Shown here piece by piece: positions 49,661 through 61,439 of a stretch of DNA of 64,000 nt; the stretch's first letter is position 1, and the number at the start of each line of letters is the position of its first letter. The stretch is taken from positions 589,407-653,406 of the forward strand of contig OZ025242.1 of assembly GCA_964019155.1 (NCBI GenBank). Direction: 5' to 3'. The notes beneath the pieces were generated by a model. It did no database searches. It had not been told where the DNA came from and saw only the letters and a program-made list of their open reading frames with translations. Position numbers and translations under genes: made by a program. Source of the stretch: Osedax fenrisi (taxonomy: Eukaryota > Annelida > Polychaeta > Sabellida > Siboglinidae).

Positions 49661-50541
49661 GTGTATAGAATACATCGTTCACTACGTACTAATAAACGGT
49701 ATTAAGGTATGAGGGGGCATATGTCCTATAAGTGAGTGTGCTACTTTCGTGTTATACGAGGTACCTAATCCTTGCATATTCTCTATCACCATTGCATGTG
49801 TATATATGTGTATATATGTGTATATATGTGTATAAGTAGAAGTAGTAGTATAGTAAGTTATTTAGTCAAAAAAACCATTTTAAATAATTTGTTCGGTACA
49901 TCTATAATAAAAACAAATAAAATAAATAATACTATTTAAATAAATTGTTCCGAAATGTGTTCATTGAATAGGTAATTGAATAGATCACCGAGTGTATTAA
50001 AGTACATGTCGTAAAGTAAGTTATTCCATTTCAAGTAAGTATCTATGTAGTTTATTGTTATATTTGTTTGAGTATTGTTAGTTAGGTAGTATAGTCCCCA
50101 CGTGATGGGCAGTTGATTTCAGTGAGATGACCAGTTGGTAGATTGGTAATAATGTGACTATTATTTGATGACCACGCGTTGTTTCTACGTGTATGTATGT
50201 GTGCGTATGTGTATGTGCGAATGGGTGTGTGCGAATGGGTGTGTGCGTGCGTGTTGGGTGTGCGCGTACAGTATCGCTAAGGCGTGATGTTAACAATGGC
50301 CATTGTTAGATAGCTTGTGTACAATGGCCATTGTTAGATAGCTTGTGTAATCTAGGGCCTACATCAATGTCTACTTAGTACACATTGTCTACATTGTATA
50401 CTAAGTGTACATTGTGTACAATGTACACTGTACATTGTATACTAAGTGTACATTGTGTACTAAGTGTACATTGTTCACATCCTATAGGATACATGACATT
50501 GTATAGTATACAGTACATTGTAAGGAATATATACATCAACA

Positions 50542-50594
<53 letters not shown>

Positions 50595-51338
50595 TATATC
50601 GTTATATTTATATCGTTATATTTATATAGATTATTTAAGTAAAGAAAAATATGTGATATATGTTGTTTATTAGGTTTATTGGTTGCTGAATATGTCGTAT
50701 GTACGGTGTAGATGTTAACTGTGTTCGTACCTAGGGTTGAGACTATAGGGGTGGGGGCTAGGTGGGTAAAGTTCGGTGGGGGGGGGGGGTAGATTATAGC
50801 CCATTTATAATATTAATAAATAATATTACGTTTTTTAAAACTGAAATATATTCTACAGAAAGAATTTTGAAATATTTATAGATTTATCAAGTATATATTA
50901 ATACGTACAAATAGTATCGAGTGCCGGGCATCCACCCTATATCGGAGTGCCCCTATCGGAGTGCCCCCATTGGTTCCACACACACACGGATACATATCAC
51001 CGTTAATGAATCATCGCCCTAAGTGTTTAAGCCACGCCCACACCACGTGTTATTTAAATTACAAGTGTGTTACGTAATGTGTATTACGCAAGCCGGTAGG
51101 TGACAGTACTAGTTGACGCCTCTAAATACCATCTAGATATCTAACGTTTAGTATTTACTAAATAGTCTAGAAAAAAGTTTAATTTTTTTATGTTATCGTT
51201 TTGTTTATTTATTTTTTATTTATTTTTCGTTTATTTATTGTTCTGTTAACCAGAATTCTGGTTCATTGTTATCTATGTTATATTGTTATGTGCATTCTAT
51301 TGTTATGTTCATATCTATACTATATTTTTACGTGCATC
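49661..51338. other. Intergenic DNA with GT/TA tracts
   Basis: It includes repeats of GTGTATATAT (49796-49832), a GTGTGCGAATGG duplication (50211-50240), a TA run (50543-50579), a poly-G tract (about 50777-50789) and a tandem TATCGGAGTGCCCC near 50939-50967. No gene is recognised. Confidence 0.55.
50292..50349. repeat. 28-bp tandem duplication with SOX-like palindromes
   Basis: AACAATGGCCATTGTT at 50292-50307 is a perfect palindrome containing two opposed ACAATGG sites, which fit the general SOX-binding motif. The 28-bp unit starting ACAATGGCCATTGTTAG is repeated directly at 50321. From 50375 to 50520 ACATTGT/ACAATGT motifs recur about nine times, several as palindromes with GTAC. Binding is inference. 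Confidence 0.5.
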
Positions 51339-51340
51339 TA

Positions 51341-52433
51341 CACAGTAAAAACTAAACGTTCATTAGACTCAATTTAAACGTTCATTGGGTGGTCCAAATA
51401 GCGAACCTTTTATAACGTTCATTAGACTCCAGTTTATAATGAACGCGTTTGCATAAACGTTCATTAGACTCTATATTCTAATGAACGTTTTTGTATAAAC
51501 ATTCATTAGACTCTATATTCTAATGAACGTTTTTGTATAAACGTTCATTAGACTCTATATTCTAATGAACGTTTTGTATAAACGTTCATTAGACTCTATA
51601 TTCTGAATATTTTATATTATTAATATGCTTATAATTATATATGTATTAGCGGAGATATGTTCATAGTAGTATTTAACTTGTAATGACTTATATATTACAA
51701 TATTATATAATTACATATATGTTATATTTAATACATAAATTTAACATTAATAATATTTGTAATATTAAATAAATGTTTCAATATTTAATATTGATAAATC
51801 ATTATAACATTATTTCAAATTTATATTATCTTAATTATCAATATAATTATGATTATAATTATTGTTGATTATTATAATTAAGTTGATACATAAATGAAAT
51901 TATGATGATATCAAAATAACATAGATACTTAAATAATTTATTATTTTAAAATAGTAACTTTATTTATTAAATCATAATATTAACTTAAATATAGAAATAA
52001 AATAATAATTTATACTTAATTCCATTAGTGCTAAATTAAATCAATTTAACAAAATAAAGAAAAATTAAAATATGATATTGTATGTATATATAAATAAATA
52101 ATCTAGGCGAAAATTAATATTATTGGCAAGAATTTTTTTTAAATAATTCTATATTTAATAATATATCTAAAGGTTCATTGGAATTCAAATGTCTAAAGAA
52201 CGTTTATATACCGTTGATAAACGTTCATTACACAACTATATTTCATGAACGTTTATGTTAAATTTTATAATATTAAAGGTTCATTGGACTCTGAATTGTC
52301 TAAAGAACGTTTATACACCATTGATAAACGTTCATTACACAACTATATTTCATGAACGTTTAGGTTAAATTTTATAATATTAAACGTTCATTAGACTCTG
52401 AATGTGTCTAATGAACGTTTAGTTTTTACTGTG
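51341..52433. mobile_element. Foldback-like TA-flanked DNA element
   Basis: Inverted termini begin CACAGTAAAAACTAAACGTT and match for 28 bp (51341-51368 against 52406-52433). TA flanks both ends (51339-51340, 52434-52435). The left arm has about four tandem units of roughly 56 bp, each with opposed AAACGTTCATTAGACTC and TCTAATGAACGTTT; the right arm has two tandem units of roughly 118 bp with AAACGTTCATTACACAAC and CATGAACGTTT. The centre (51610-52160) is plain A/T-rich DNA with no transposase. The multiplied inverted subrepeats recall foldback elements; the TA flank and CACAGT start recall Tc1/mariner. Confidence 0.8.
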
Positions 52434-52435
52434 TA

Positions 52436-52904
52436 CGAGGGAAGGAAATATCTATGATAAGCAGACCCAGTTAATTTGGGCCAAACCCCAAAAAAACGAA
52501 AAAGGCCCAAAATAGCTTATTGTAGGCTTTTCGAAATCCTTATTTTGGTTTATTTTTGGCCTTTTTTTAAAAACTTCAAATACGTTAATATATTTGATAT
52601 ATCCATCATAATGTATGATTCATCTTTTATATTTTATAACTATCATATTAAATACCATATATACCATACTATTATTGTGTATTCTATAAGTTATCAATAT
52701 ACTTTATTTAATTTAATAGATAAGATTATAAAAAAAAGTCAATACATTAATGTTTTAAATTTTAATGTTTAGCATTTTTTTGTAATTTTTTTTTATTATA
52801 TAAAATGATATTAAATAATAATGAGTAATAATAATAATGCATTATTGTTATAATAACTGTCGTTTATAACAATTATTTGTTATATATTTGTGTATATATA
52901 GCTA
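52436..52904. other. AT-rich intergenic DNA
   Basis: An open frame at 52476-52772 is low-complexity (Ile/Tyr/Phe/Lys) and unlike known proteins. GCTATATATA repeats lie at about 52899-52928. Confidence 0.5.
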
Positions 52905-53270
52905 TATATAGCTATATATAGCTATAGCTATGACTACAGCAGATGTGCCAGGAATAAAGGTTGCTATGCTACATACAAATTCTTTTAATTTAGTATATTT
53001 AATATCCTTCCACGCATCTTCGACATGTTTACTTAAAAATGTTCTTAGTTCTTCGAGCTCTATTTCATATTCTTCTATAATGTCTTTATGTTCGACCTCT
53101 ACATCATTGTTATATTGTTTCGATTAACAAACTTTTTAATCTGTCTTTATACCCATTGATAAAATTGCCATTGACAATGTTTTGTTAGTCGATTATAAAT
53201 TGTCTTTTCTGTAGTGCATTGCTAGAATATCTTTCAGCCGATATTAATAGAAGTTTCTTTTGTATTTTAA
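52905..53270 (-). pseudogene. Protein-coding relic, acidic helical with hydrophobic end
   Basis: Read on the minus strand this stretch gives protein-like sequence: KIQKKLLLISAERYSSNALQ, one stop, then NGYKDRLKSLLIETI, a frame change, and HKDIIEEYEIELEELRTFLS through DAWKDIKYTKLKEFVCSIAT to FIPGTSAVVIAIA. The Glu/Lys-rich helical part followed by a hydrophobic segment with PG is loosely like LETM1-type mitochondrial membrane proteins, but I cannot assign the family. One stop and one frame break suggest a decayed gene or exon copy. The + strand frame over the same bases is its shadow. Confidence 0.4.
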
Positions 53271-55059
53271 TATATTTATAGGTTTATATATTTTTAATAT
53301 ATTTATAGGAATATTGTGATAAATTTAGTTGATAAGTATCAAAGTGAAATAAATTATCATCCGTACATGAACCAATATATTGGTATATATAATATATCCC
53401 ATCAAAATATAGTTACACTAATAATATAATTATCATATATAGTTAGGGTTGTTCGGTTTTTTGGTTTTGTTGTTTATTTTATAAAAAATTATTGTAAAAT
53501 TATATATTAATTGCAATACTATTAGTATAATTTAATATTAGTATCAATATTATTAATAATAATATAGATTATATATATATATATATTATATATAAATATA
53601 CCATGTATAATATTAACAAATATAATACAAGTAATAACAATTTACTTCAAAAAAATAAAATTGTTAATAAATATATTCAATATACTTAATCACATATTAC
53701 TCTGAAATGATTAAAGCACAATCATATACTATGTATTCATCTGACAACAAGTTAACACTGCCACCTGGAGGGAAGCGTATGGTTGGTCGGTTTTATGAAT
53801 TTATTTGTTGGTTTATTTGGTTTTTTATATAACATTTTTGAATATTAATTTCATTACTATGGTATCATTTAATATGTGTATGAATATTATTAATATTATT
53901 AATAATGGTATAGATTATGAATATTATATAAATTTATTATATAAATTTATTAATTTAATAAACATGCATGGAAGAAAGAAAAATAAAATTTAGAAAGAAT
54001 TTACGAAATAACGTCATTAGTACTAATAAATATTTGTATAAATTATATTATATTACTTTTTAATATAATATACTTGACATATTTAATAATAATTATAGAA
54101 GTATTTATTACAAATAACATTCAATATAATAATGTATACACATTATTAAATAAATAAAAAACCAATAGGCAACATCTATTCTTCAACGATACCAACAATT
54201 CTATAAATAGCACATATAACATATATGTTATAACCTATAGGTTAGCAGACATTTCACTTAAAATGTATAACAAATATAAACAATATTGTGTAAATATAAT
54301 ACAAACATTTATAAAGCTGATAATTTCCTCTTTCTTTATTATGAATTCATAGTTTAAATTAAATGTATCAACTATTTCTATTGTATAATCCACAATTGAA
54401 AACTAAAACATTCAAAATATCATTAATATTCATTTAGTTTAGAAAATGTTTAAACTTACCCAATTTTTGAAAGTAGTTACAAATTATTAGGAACTTACTT
54501 TCGCCAAGAGTAAGAGCACTGGCAACAATTGCCCCTCACAACAATCGCGTCCTCATCCCCGACACGAACCATTACCGGCCACATACAACATCAATACAAA
54601 GTATACTTTGTATAGTAGAGAATATCTTATATTAAATATTTAAAATAAAAATTAGAAATCCTGAATAAAAAATAATACTGATAGAATGTTATATACACTT
54701 TAAATAAAATGTAATGTTTTATGTAAGTAATTAAGGTATATAAAACATGTACAATTTAAAACAAAATACAATAATAAAATTGCAAAAAACCCCACAATCA
54801 TTCTCATCATGTATTTAAAATAAACAATTGTCCTAAAAAATGTAAACAAATAAAATACTAAAATAATATATTGTATAACAAATTAAAAATATTAAAAAAA
54901 ACTATATAAATAAAATCTATAAAACTATAAAATAAAATATATAATATAAATACTGATAAATACTGATAATATAAGGTAGCCAATAAATTAATTAATATAT
55001 CACGTAATACAATATTTCAAAATAGAAAATCTAAAAATGAAAATAAAATTAATAAGACT
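53271..55059. other. AT-rich intergenic DNA with a diverged duplication
   Basis: Blocks beginning near 53451 and 53778 share TTGGTTTT-rich starts and later a TATTATTAATAATRRTATAGATTAT stretch, suggesting an old direct duplication of about 150 bp. No gene is seen. Confidence 0.4.
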
Positions 55060-56460
55060 ATATCATAAATTATTTAAAAATTGTTTTAAAATTATTCATT
55101 TTAGTAATATTTCTTATTTGTTGTGGTAATCTGTTCCACAGCATTGTACCTGTGTTTGATAAACAAAATGCTTTTCGGTCAGTTCTTACTTTTATTCTTT
55201 GAAACAGTTTTCCATTATAATATTTATCTTTATATAATAATTGTAAATTCTTAGGTACTACTCCTATCTCGAAACATAAATTGTATACTATTCATTTTTA
55301 CAATATCGTCAAATTTAAGAGACTCAGAAATAGGTATAGAAATTAATTTAAACCTAGTACGGAAATGTGTATACATAGAATGATTATTACTAATACATTT
55401 TATTGCTTTTTTTTTGTAAAATGAAAATATTTTATAAACTGGATCTGAATGTATATACCCTCAAGGAACATTCCCCCTATTATTTGAACAATAATTAAGA
55501 TGTGATAAAAATAAAGCATTATATAATAAAATTAAAGATTTCATATTTTATTTATTTTTAACTTTATGTAAAATTGCAATTGTTCTAGAAAGTTAACTTG
55601 AAACATAATTGAGTTGCTACTTACAATTTAATTAACAATCTACAATGACACATAAGAAATTTATTTCACAGACTTGTTTAATTTAATGTTATTAATATTA
55701 AATCCAGATTAATATTTTTCTATTTTTACTTCTTATACTAAATAATAATACATTAGTCGTACTAATATTAAGTGAGAATTTATTTACATTTAACCAATCG
55801 TATAGTTTGTTAAACCGCTCGTCCCCCTTAATATAAATTGAATATTGTTTTTAATTCTAAAATAGATGTATTTGAAAAAACTAATGTAGTATCATCGGCA
55901 AATAAAACTGATTTAAAATTATCTGAAATATTAGTAAGGTCATCAATATATAACATAAATAATAACGGACCGATAACAGATCCCCGTGTAGACCACATTT
56001 TATATAATTATAATGTTAGTCAGTATTATTATATCTAGAAAATTGAAGACGATCTGATAAATAAGATTTTATTAATTTTAGCTTTATAAATCTGATATCA
56101 TAAATATAGAGCTATTGAATAAAATAGCATGATCGAGCGTATCAAAGGCTTTGCATAAATCTATTGAAACAATGGCATAGTTATCTAACTTTTCTAAATT
56201 TGTATTAATTGATTCTATTACATCAGACAATGCATCAGATGTAGACAAATTCTTTCTGGAACCATATTGATTATCATTTATTTAACAAATTTGAAATCCT
56301 GCTTTTAATTATTTCATATTTTTGAAATTTGTGGCAGTTAAGATATAGGTATATAATTCTCAGTTAATGATTTTTCTCCAGATTTGAAAAGTGGAATAAC
56401 TTTAACTTTTTTTAAAACATTAGGGAAAATACTTTCAGTTGGTACCTATTAAATACATAT
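55060..56460 (-). pseudogene. Decayed CR1-like non-LTR retrotransposon reverse transcriptase
   Basis: On the minus strand the usual order of reverse-transcriptase blocks is seen. VIPLFKSGEKSLTENYIPIS lies near 56340-56420, QYGSRKNLSTSDAL and IVSIDLCKAFDTLDHAILF near 56120-56275, RGSVIGPLLFMLYIDDL and LFADDTTLVFSN near 55870-56000, and the C-terminal LWNRLPQQIRNITKMNNF near 55090-55150. Motif A (D..KAFD) and FADD are intact, but stops and frame breaks separate the blocks, so no active enzyme can be made. The pattern fits CR1/Jockey-like elements. The endonuclease domain was not found. Confidence 0.82.
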
Positions 56461-57640
56461 TTTAATACAAAATTTAAAAAATATAATATATATACTTATA
56501 AGTGTGATTAATAAGTTAAATATAAGTGTTCGTTAATTATTTGTTAATTCACATAAACAATATACTATCATTGAGTATATTAAATATATATTTAGATAAA
56601 GAAGATTATCATAATCTCAAATTAAATTTTGTTTTATTGTAACTGGTTTTCTTATCGAATGTTGAGGATAAACATTAATTACGTATTACATTAGATTGCA
56701 GCGAACAACTGATGCCGTAACCCTAGAAGGACTATTGCAACTAGGTTACTGTCCATAGTAATAATATAATGAGTACATGGCATAACAATGCTGTATTGTT
56801 ATTTATTGTTGTTAATTAAGGGATCGTATTATACATATTAAAATAATATTTGTAAAATAGAATATGGGAAAGATTGGCAATGTGGTCAGTTTTAGATAAT
56901 GTTGTATAACTTTATAAATAGTAGTCATAATTCGATACTTTTTCAATATAAATGCATCTTAGAATAGTCAAGTGGACTGCCGAATCATTTTTTTAATTTT
57001 AGCTCTTCTAATTGAAATTATTAAGGTGGCCACATTACCCGCTAAAATATGGCTAAATTACCCGATTCTATGTTATACATAATATATAATAATGAATATT
57101 AAACTAAATGTATTACACACTTTGTTGTAATTAAATAGTTCTTTAATAACAACTTTAATTTTTAATTTATATTATATATTCATGATTTTATATATGTTTT
57201 ACTAAACTTTTATTTCAATTTTTTAAAAAGTAAATCGATTTTTTTAATTTTATTACATCATTTTTTTTGATTAATAGATATAAAAATTAATTGTACTTAT
57301 TTGAATATTGCTTACTAATGCGCATATTTCAAGTATGCTTTTTTTAATTAAACTATGTATAATGAGGAGCGATTATTAAATAGGAACCAGGGAGGTAATT
57401 ACATTATATTCCCCTACGTCGAGTTATTCATGCATCTCTCCATATAATATATAACCTACGTATTAGAGATGAACGAATAACTCGATTTAGGGGAGAGATA
57501 GAATATAAGGTAAGATTGATGAATAATGAGGATCCTGTTCCTGAACAGTAATATATACTTGAATGGACATGATTATTAACTAGAGTTTTAGTCAAATATA
57601 TGGTAATTAATTGATATTTCTAATTATGAAAATATGATAA
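56461..57640. other. AT-rich intergenic DNA with a hairpin
   Basis: No coding signal. It includes an imperfect hairpin at 57410-57494 and short ATTACCCG repeats at 57034 and 57057. Confidence 0.5.
57410..57494. repeat. Imperfect hairpin, 30-bp arms
   Basis: Arms 57410-57439 and 57465-57494 pair with 4 mismatches in 30, around a 25-nt loop. The shared core is TCGAGTTATTC. The size is like a miRNA precursor, but any function is inference. Confidence 0.6.
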
Positions 57641-57647
57641 TTTGCAG

Positions 57648-59515
57648 ATTTAGTGATGGCAGTAATATGGGGAACGAAATAAAGAGTTTAATCAAAAAGA
57701 CGCCTAAGTTGGATTCATTATGGGAAGGAGATATTACAATGTTATCAATAATAAAAGGAGGGAAGTAAGTATGAGATGGAGAAAGATGAACGAATGTTGT
57801 TTTGGAAAAATTAACGAGACAATTATTTAAATTAAGCTATTATGTATATCATTAGCATAATTGGGAATTGATATATCAATATATCAAAATATATTTTAGT
57901 GATGATGGTGAATTAGTGGGAAGACACGTATATAGTTATATATCGTTGGCATAGATATGATAATATTAATTAGGATATTTTTATATTTTAGAAGGTATTG
58001 GATATAAATATATGAAAGATCATGTACTGGGGAAAACTATATTTCATGGGAGAATGGGAAAATACAAAGTTATATATTTTGACATTGCTGCTACGATAGA
58101 ATATGTATGAACTTAACCAGGATAGGGCAAGTTATTTCAAGCAGGTGGAGATGGGACAATAGAATAATATGATCTAGCGTATTGAGAGTATTTAATATGG
58201 CAAGCATGATTAGTTAACAGAAATTATTTTGATTATGGGTAGAAATAAAGATATCAATGACATTTAGTATGGCTGTTTCTGTGAAGTTATCTCGGAGAAA
58301 ACCACTTTGCAGAGGAAGAAGGAGATTAGTTAGGGTTAAATAGAAAATAGTTGACGAGATACAACTCTTTTCAAACTGGCACTATATTTAGCGTATATAT
58401 TGGGCGATAATTGATAAGTGATTCAGGATCGATTGAGGTTTTTTTTTAAATCGGAGTGTTTATTGATTTTTAAAAACAGAGGGTACATAACCGGAATTGA
58501 GGGAATATTAGATGATGTTACAGATAGATGATCATAGATAATCGGAATAAAGGTTTCAATAGATATATCTATTCGCGATATATCTATTCGCTATATATCT
58601 ATTCGCTATAGCGGAACAGGTTCGCGGAGGATAGATAACGGAGGGAGATATTGATGTGGATTCATGTAGGAGTTTAGCGTGAGAGATGTATATGGAGGAC
58701 GAACAAATCTTAAGAAAACAAATATAGGTGGGGTAACTATGTTTAAAAGATAGTTTTAAGTAGGTTATGGTTCTTGATCTTTATTATGATGGATTAAATC
58801 GTATTAGTAAATGTTGTTGAGAAGATACATCCTTATTAGCCAGCCTGAAAAGGTGTTGGTTATTAGAAGCAATATTACTATTAGAAGCAACATACCTATT
58901 CTTCCTATCTTCATATTTCAATAATTCGTTCGAATACGATATATATCGTTTATAACCCGAATATAATAGCTAGGTTTGGAATAGGAAAATGTTAAATTGT
59001 AAATATTACGTTTATCAGTGAACGAATTATTGAAATATGAAGATAGGAATAATATGTATGTTCTTTCATATTTACAAAGTGATCGTGCAAGTATATGAGG
59101 TGGGAAGTAAACCATGGTGTCAGGATAGAGAATGATACTATACTTTTTGAAGCGGCATGTTTATCCAGTAAATGGGAATTAGTATGGAATGTAATACAAC
59201 TGGAGAATAACAATAATCACCTGAGTCAATATGCTAGTTAGCTAAAAATATCATATAATTAATATTCTGATATGGTATGTATGTAGGTATGTATGTATGT
59301 CCTAATACGTGTATTCTGATTAGGAGTTATATTAAAGTTATTTTTGAAGGAGATTAGGAAGAGGTAAGAACATATATCAAGTCTACAAATATTACTCGCC
59401 ATGAGTTCAAAATGGAGAGAACTAGAGAATACAGCATTTATATAAGTCGGGTGGAAATGTACATGTTGCAATAGGGATAATGATTTTATTAAATTTGTGA
59501 ACATAATATGTGAAT
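57648..59515 (+). pseudogene. Possible decayed ankyrin-like repeat gene
   Basis: The + strand is unusually purine-rich here and contains pieces of protein-like sequence. At 57648-57764, between TTTGCAG and AA|GTAAGTAT, a frame reads FSDGSNMGNEIKSLIKKTPK and ends LWEGDITMLSIIKGGK. At 59101-59245 a frame reads VRIENDTILFEAACLSSKWE then LVWNVIQLE. Near 59376-59420 LLAMSSKWRELENTAF appears. GGK ends and the DT.LFEAA...KWELV pattern resemble ankyrin repeats. Stops and frame shifts separate the pieces. The ankyrin assignment is tentative. Confidence 0.3.
58902..59049. repeat. Inverted repeat with 30-bp perfect arms
   Basis: Arms 58902-58931 and 59020-59049 are perfect complements (core CTATCTTCATATTTCAATAA) with an 88-bp spacer. 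They lie within the purine-rich relic region. Confidence 0.9.
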
Positions 59516-59586
59516 TTGAGGTAACATTAATATGATAGTTAAATCACCAAGGTTAATAAGGTGGTATGTGGACGAACTTGTGAGAT

Positions 59587-59642
<56 letters not shown>

Positions 59643-59777
59643 AATCTATAGATTATAAAAAGTTAATAATATATACTTTTTTATTTGTAATATTATGCAT
59701 AATTATAATTAATGACCATTTGTCATACATTTAATAATTTAGGCTTATTTTTATAATATTTTATATTTGTCATTATT

Positions 59778-59815
<38 letters not shown>

Positions 59816-60212
59816 TTTATGTGTTTAATGTGTTTAACTTAATTATAACTGAATTAATGATCAGAATTTCAGAAATGAGTAATGTATATGTGAAAAATAT
59901 ATTGTTATCATTTTGCATATTTAAAAAAGATATTTAAGTAGTTTATAAATATAACGTTCTATTTATAAACTACTTAAATATCTTTATTAAATATGCAAAA
60001 TGATAACAATATATTTTTCACATGTTGTTTAATACCGACTTAAGGGATCTCCTATAATTACATTTATAGCACAAATTTGTTTCTAAAAATAATTTACATA
60101 TTCATTTATCTATCTTTAATTTAAAAATAGTACCTACATTGTCTATATTAATAAATATAAATGCCGTTTTATAACACCTATTTAAAAATGCATATAATGT
60201 ATACAGTATATA

Positions 60213-60270
<58 letters not shown>

Positions 60271-61439
60271 TAATCAATATATGTCACTAAATGTTGACAA
60301 ATATGCTCTCATTATGTTAATTTAATTACTATTAGTAGGTATACTGATTCTACCAGAATACTTTACTAAAAATTAAGGAACTATTTTATTATTGAATATA
60401 ATTGTTTATAATTATTAGTATTTTTAGATGACACACATGTGCATATATATTCCATTTTTTTAATATAAATTAATACTAAAAATATTATATCATGTTTCTG
60501 TCATTATATTCATTTATAACAACATTCATATTTTTAAATTACCTTTATTTTAAGAATAATATATATTTTATTAATTAAATGTTGGTAGTATAAAATGATA
60601 TATTATTACTATATCTGTGAATAAATTAGGTACACATATTTTAAATCTTTAAAGTTAGTGAGTTTAAAAAAGTTTTTCTTAAATATTTACATTCAATAGC
60701 GCGAATGAGATACCCTTAATATACAATATAACCTATAAGTTACAAATCTTAGTTTTACAGAAATATATTTTTTTTTACAAAAATGGAACTAAATGGATCA
60801 AGTATATATTTTGTATCATGGCAGCGTTAATATAGATTCAGGCGTTCAAAATAAAATATGGTTCCTTTAAACCATTAACTCTTTTAGTGTATGTAAGAAG
60901 AAATATATCAACAAATTTTAAATAAATATTCTAATATATATATATACGTATATATAAGTATATTTTTGATAACTTATGATATAATATATTATAATATATT
61001 ATGTAATATACAGTAATTATACACAAGTATAACTAAAGTAATGTGTTTCTGTCTTTCAATTCCACGCAGTATTTAATTATGTCTCGTGTGTCAAATTCTA
61101 TAACCATGTCATTTTCTCATAGATAATTGTCAGTTTACTTAATTTTTCTTGCGACATCAAATTTCTTAAATAATTATTTATTAATTACAGCTTTGAAAAG
61201 CATCTTTTCAATACCAACGTGACAAATCAACGATACATATATTCTAATAATAATGAACAATTACATTAGAATATAATTCCTTCATTTGATTGTGTATTAT
61301 ATCTTTATTTAAAATGTTTAAATTAGGCTTGCCAAATAGTTTAATACATTCTCCATATTGTAGCATATATTGTAGCATATATTGAATGCAATTATCATCA
61401 CAATAGGTTTTCTATTAGTACGTAATTATTATGTAATAA
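59516..61439. other. AT-rich intergenic DNA
   Basis: TA microsatellites lie at 59595-59641, 59780-59813 and 60215-60267, and a long palindrome at 59888-60023. No gene is recognised. Confidence 0.6.
59888..60023. repeat. 136-bp near-perfect palindrome
   Basis: It is centred on AACGTT at 59953-59958. Of 68 base pairs only two mismatch (59952/59959 and 59925/59986), and there is essentially no loop. Outer ends read ATGTGAAAAATATATTG. It may be a MITE remnant or a recent inverted duplication. Confidence 0.93.

Noticed and set aside
52930..53127. Plus-strand 65-codon frame
   Set aside because: The minus-strand translation of the same bases is far more protein-like; the plus frame is its shadow.
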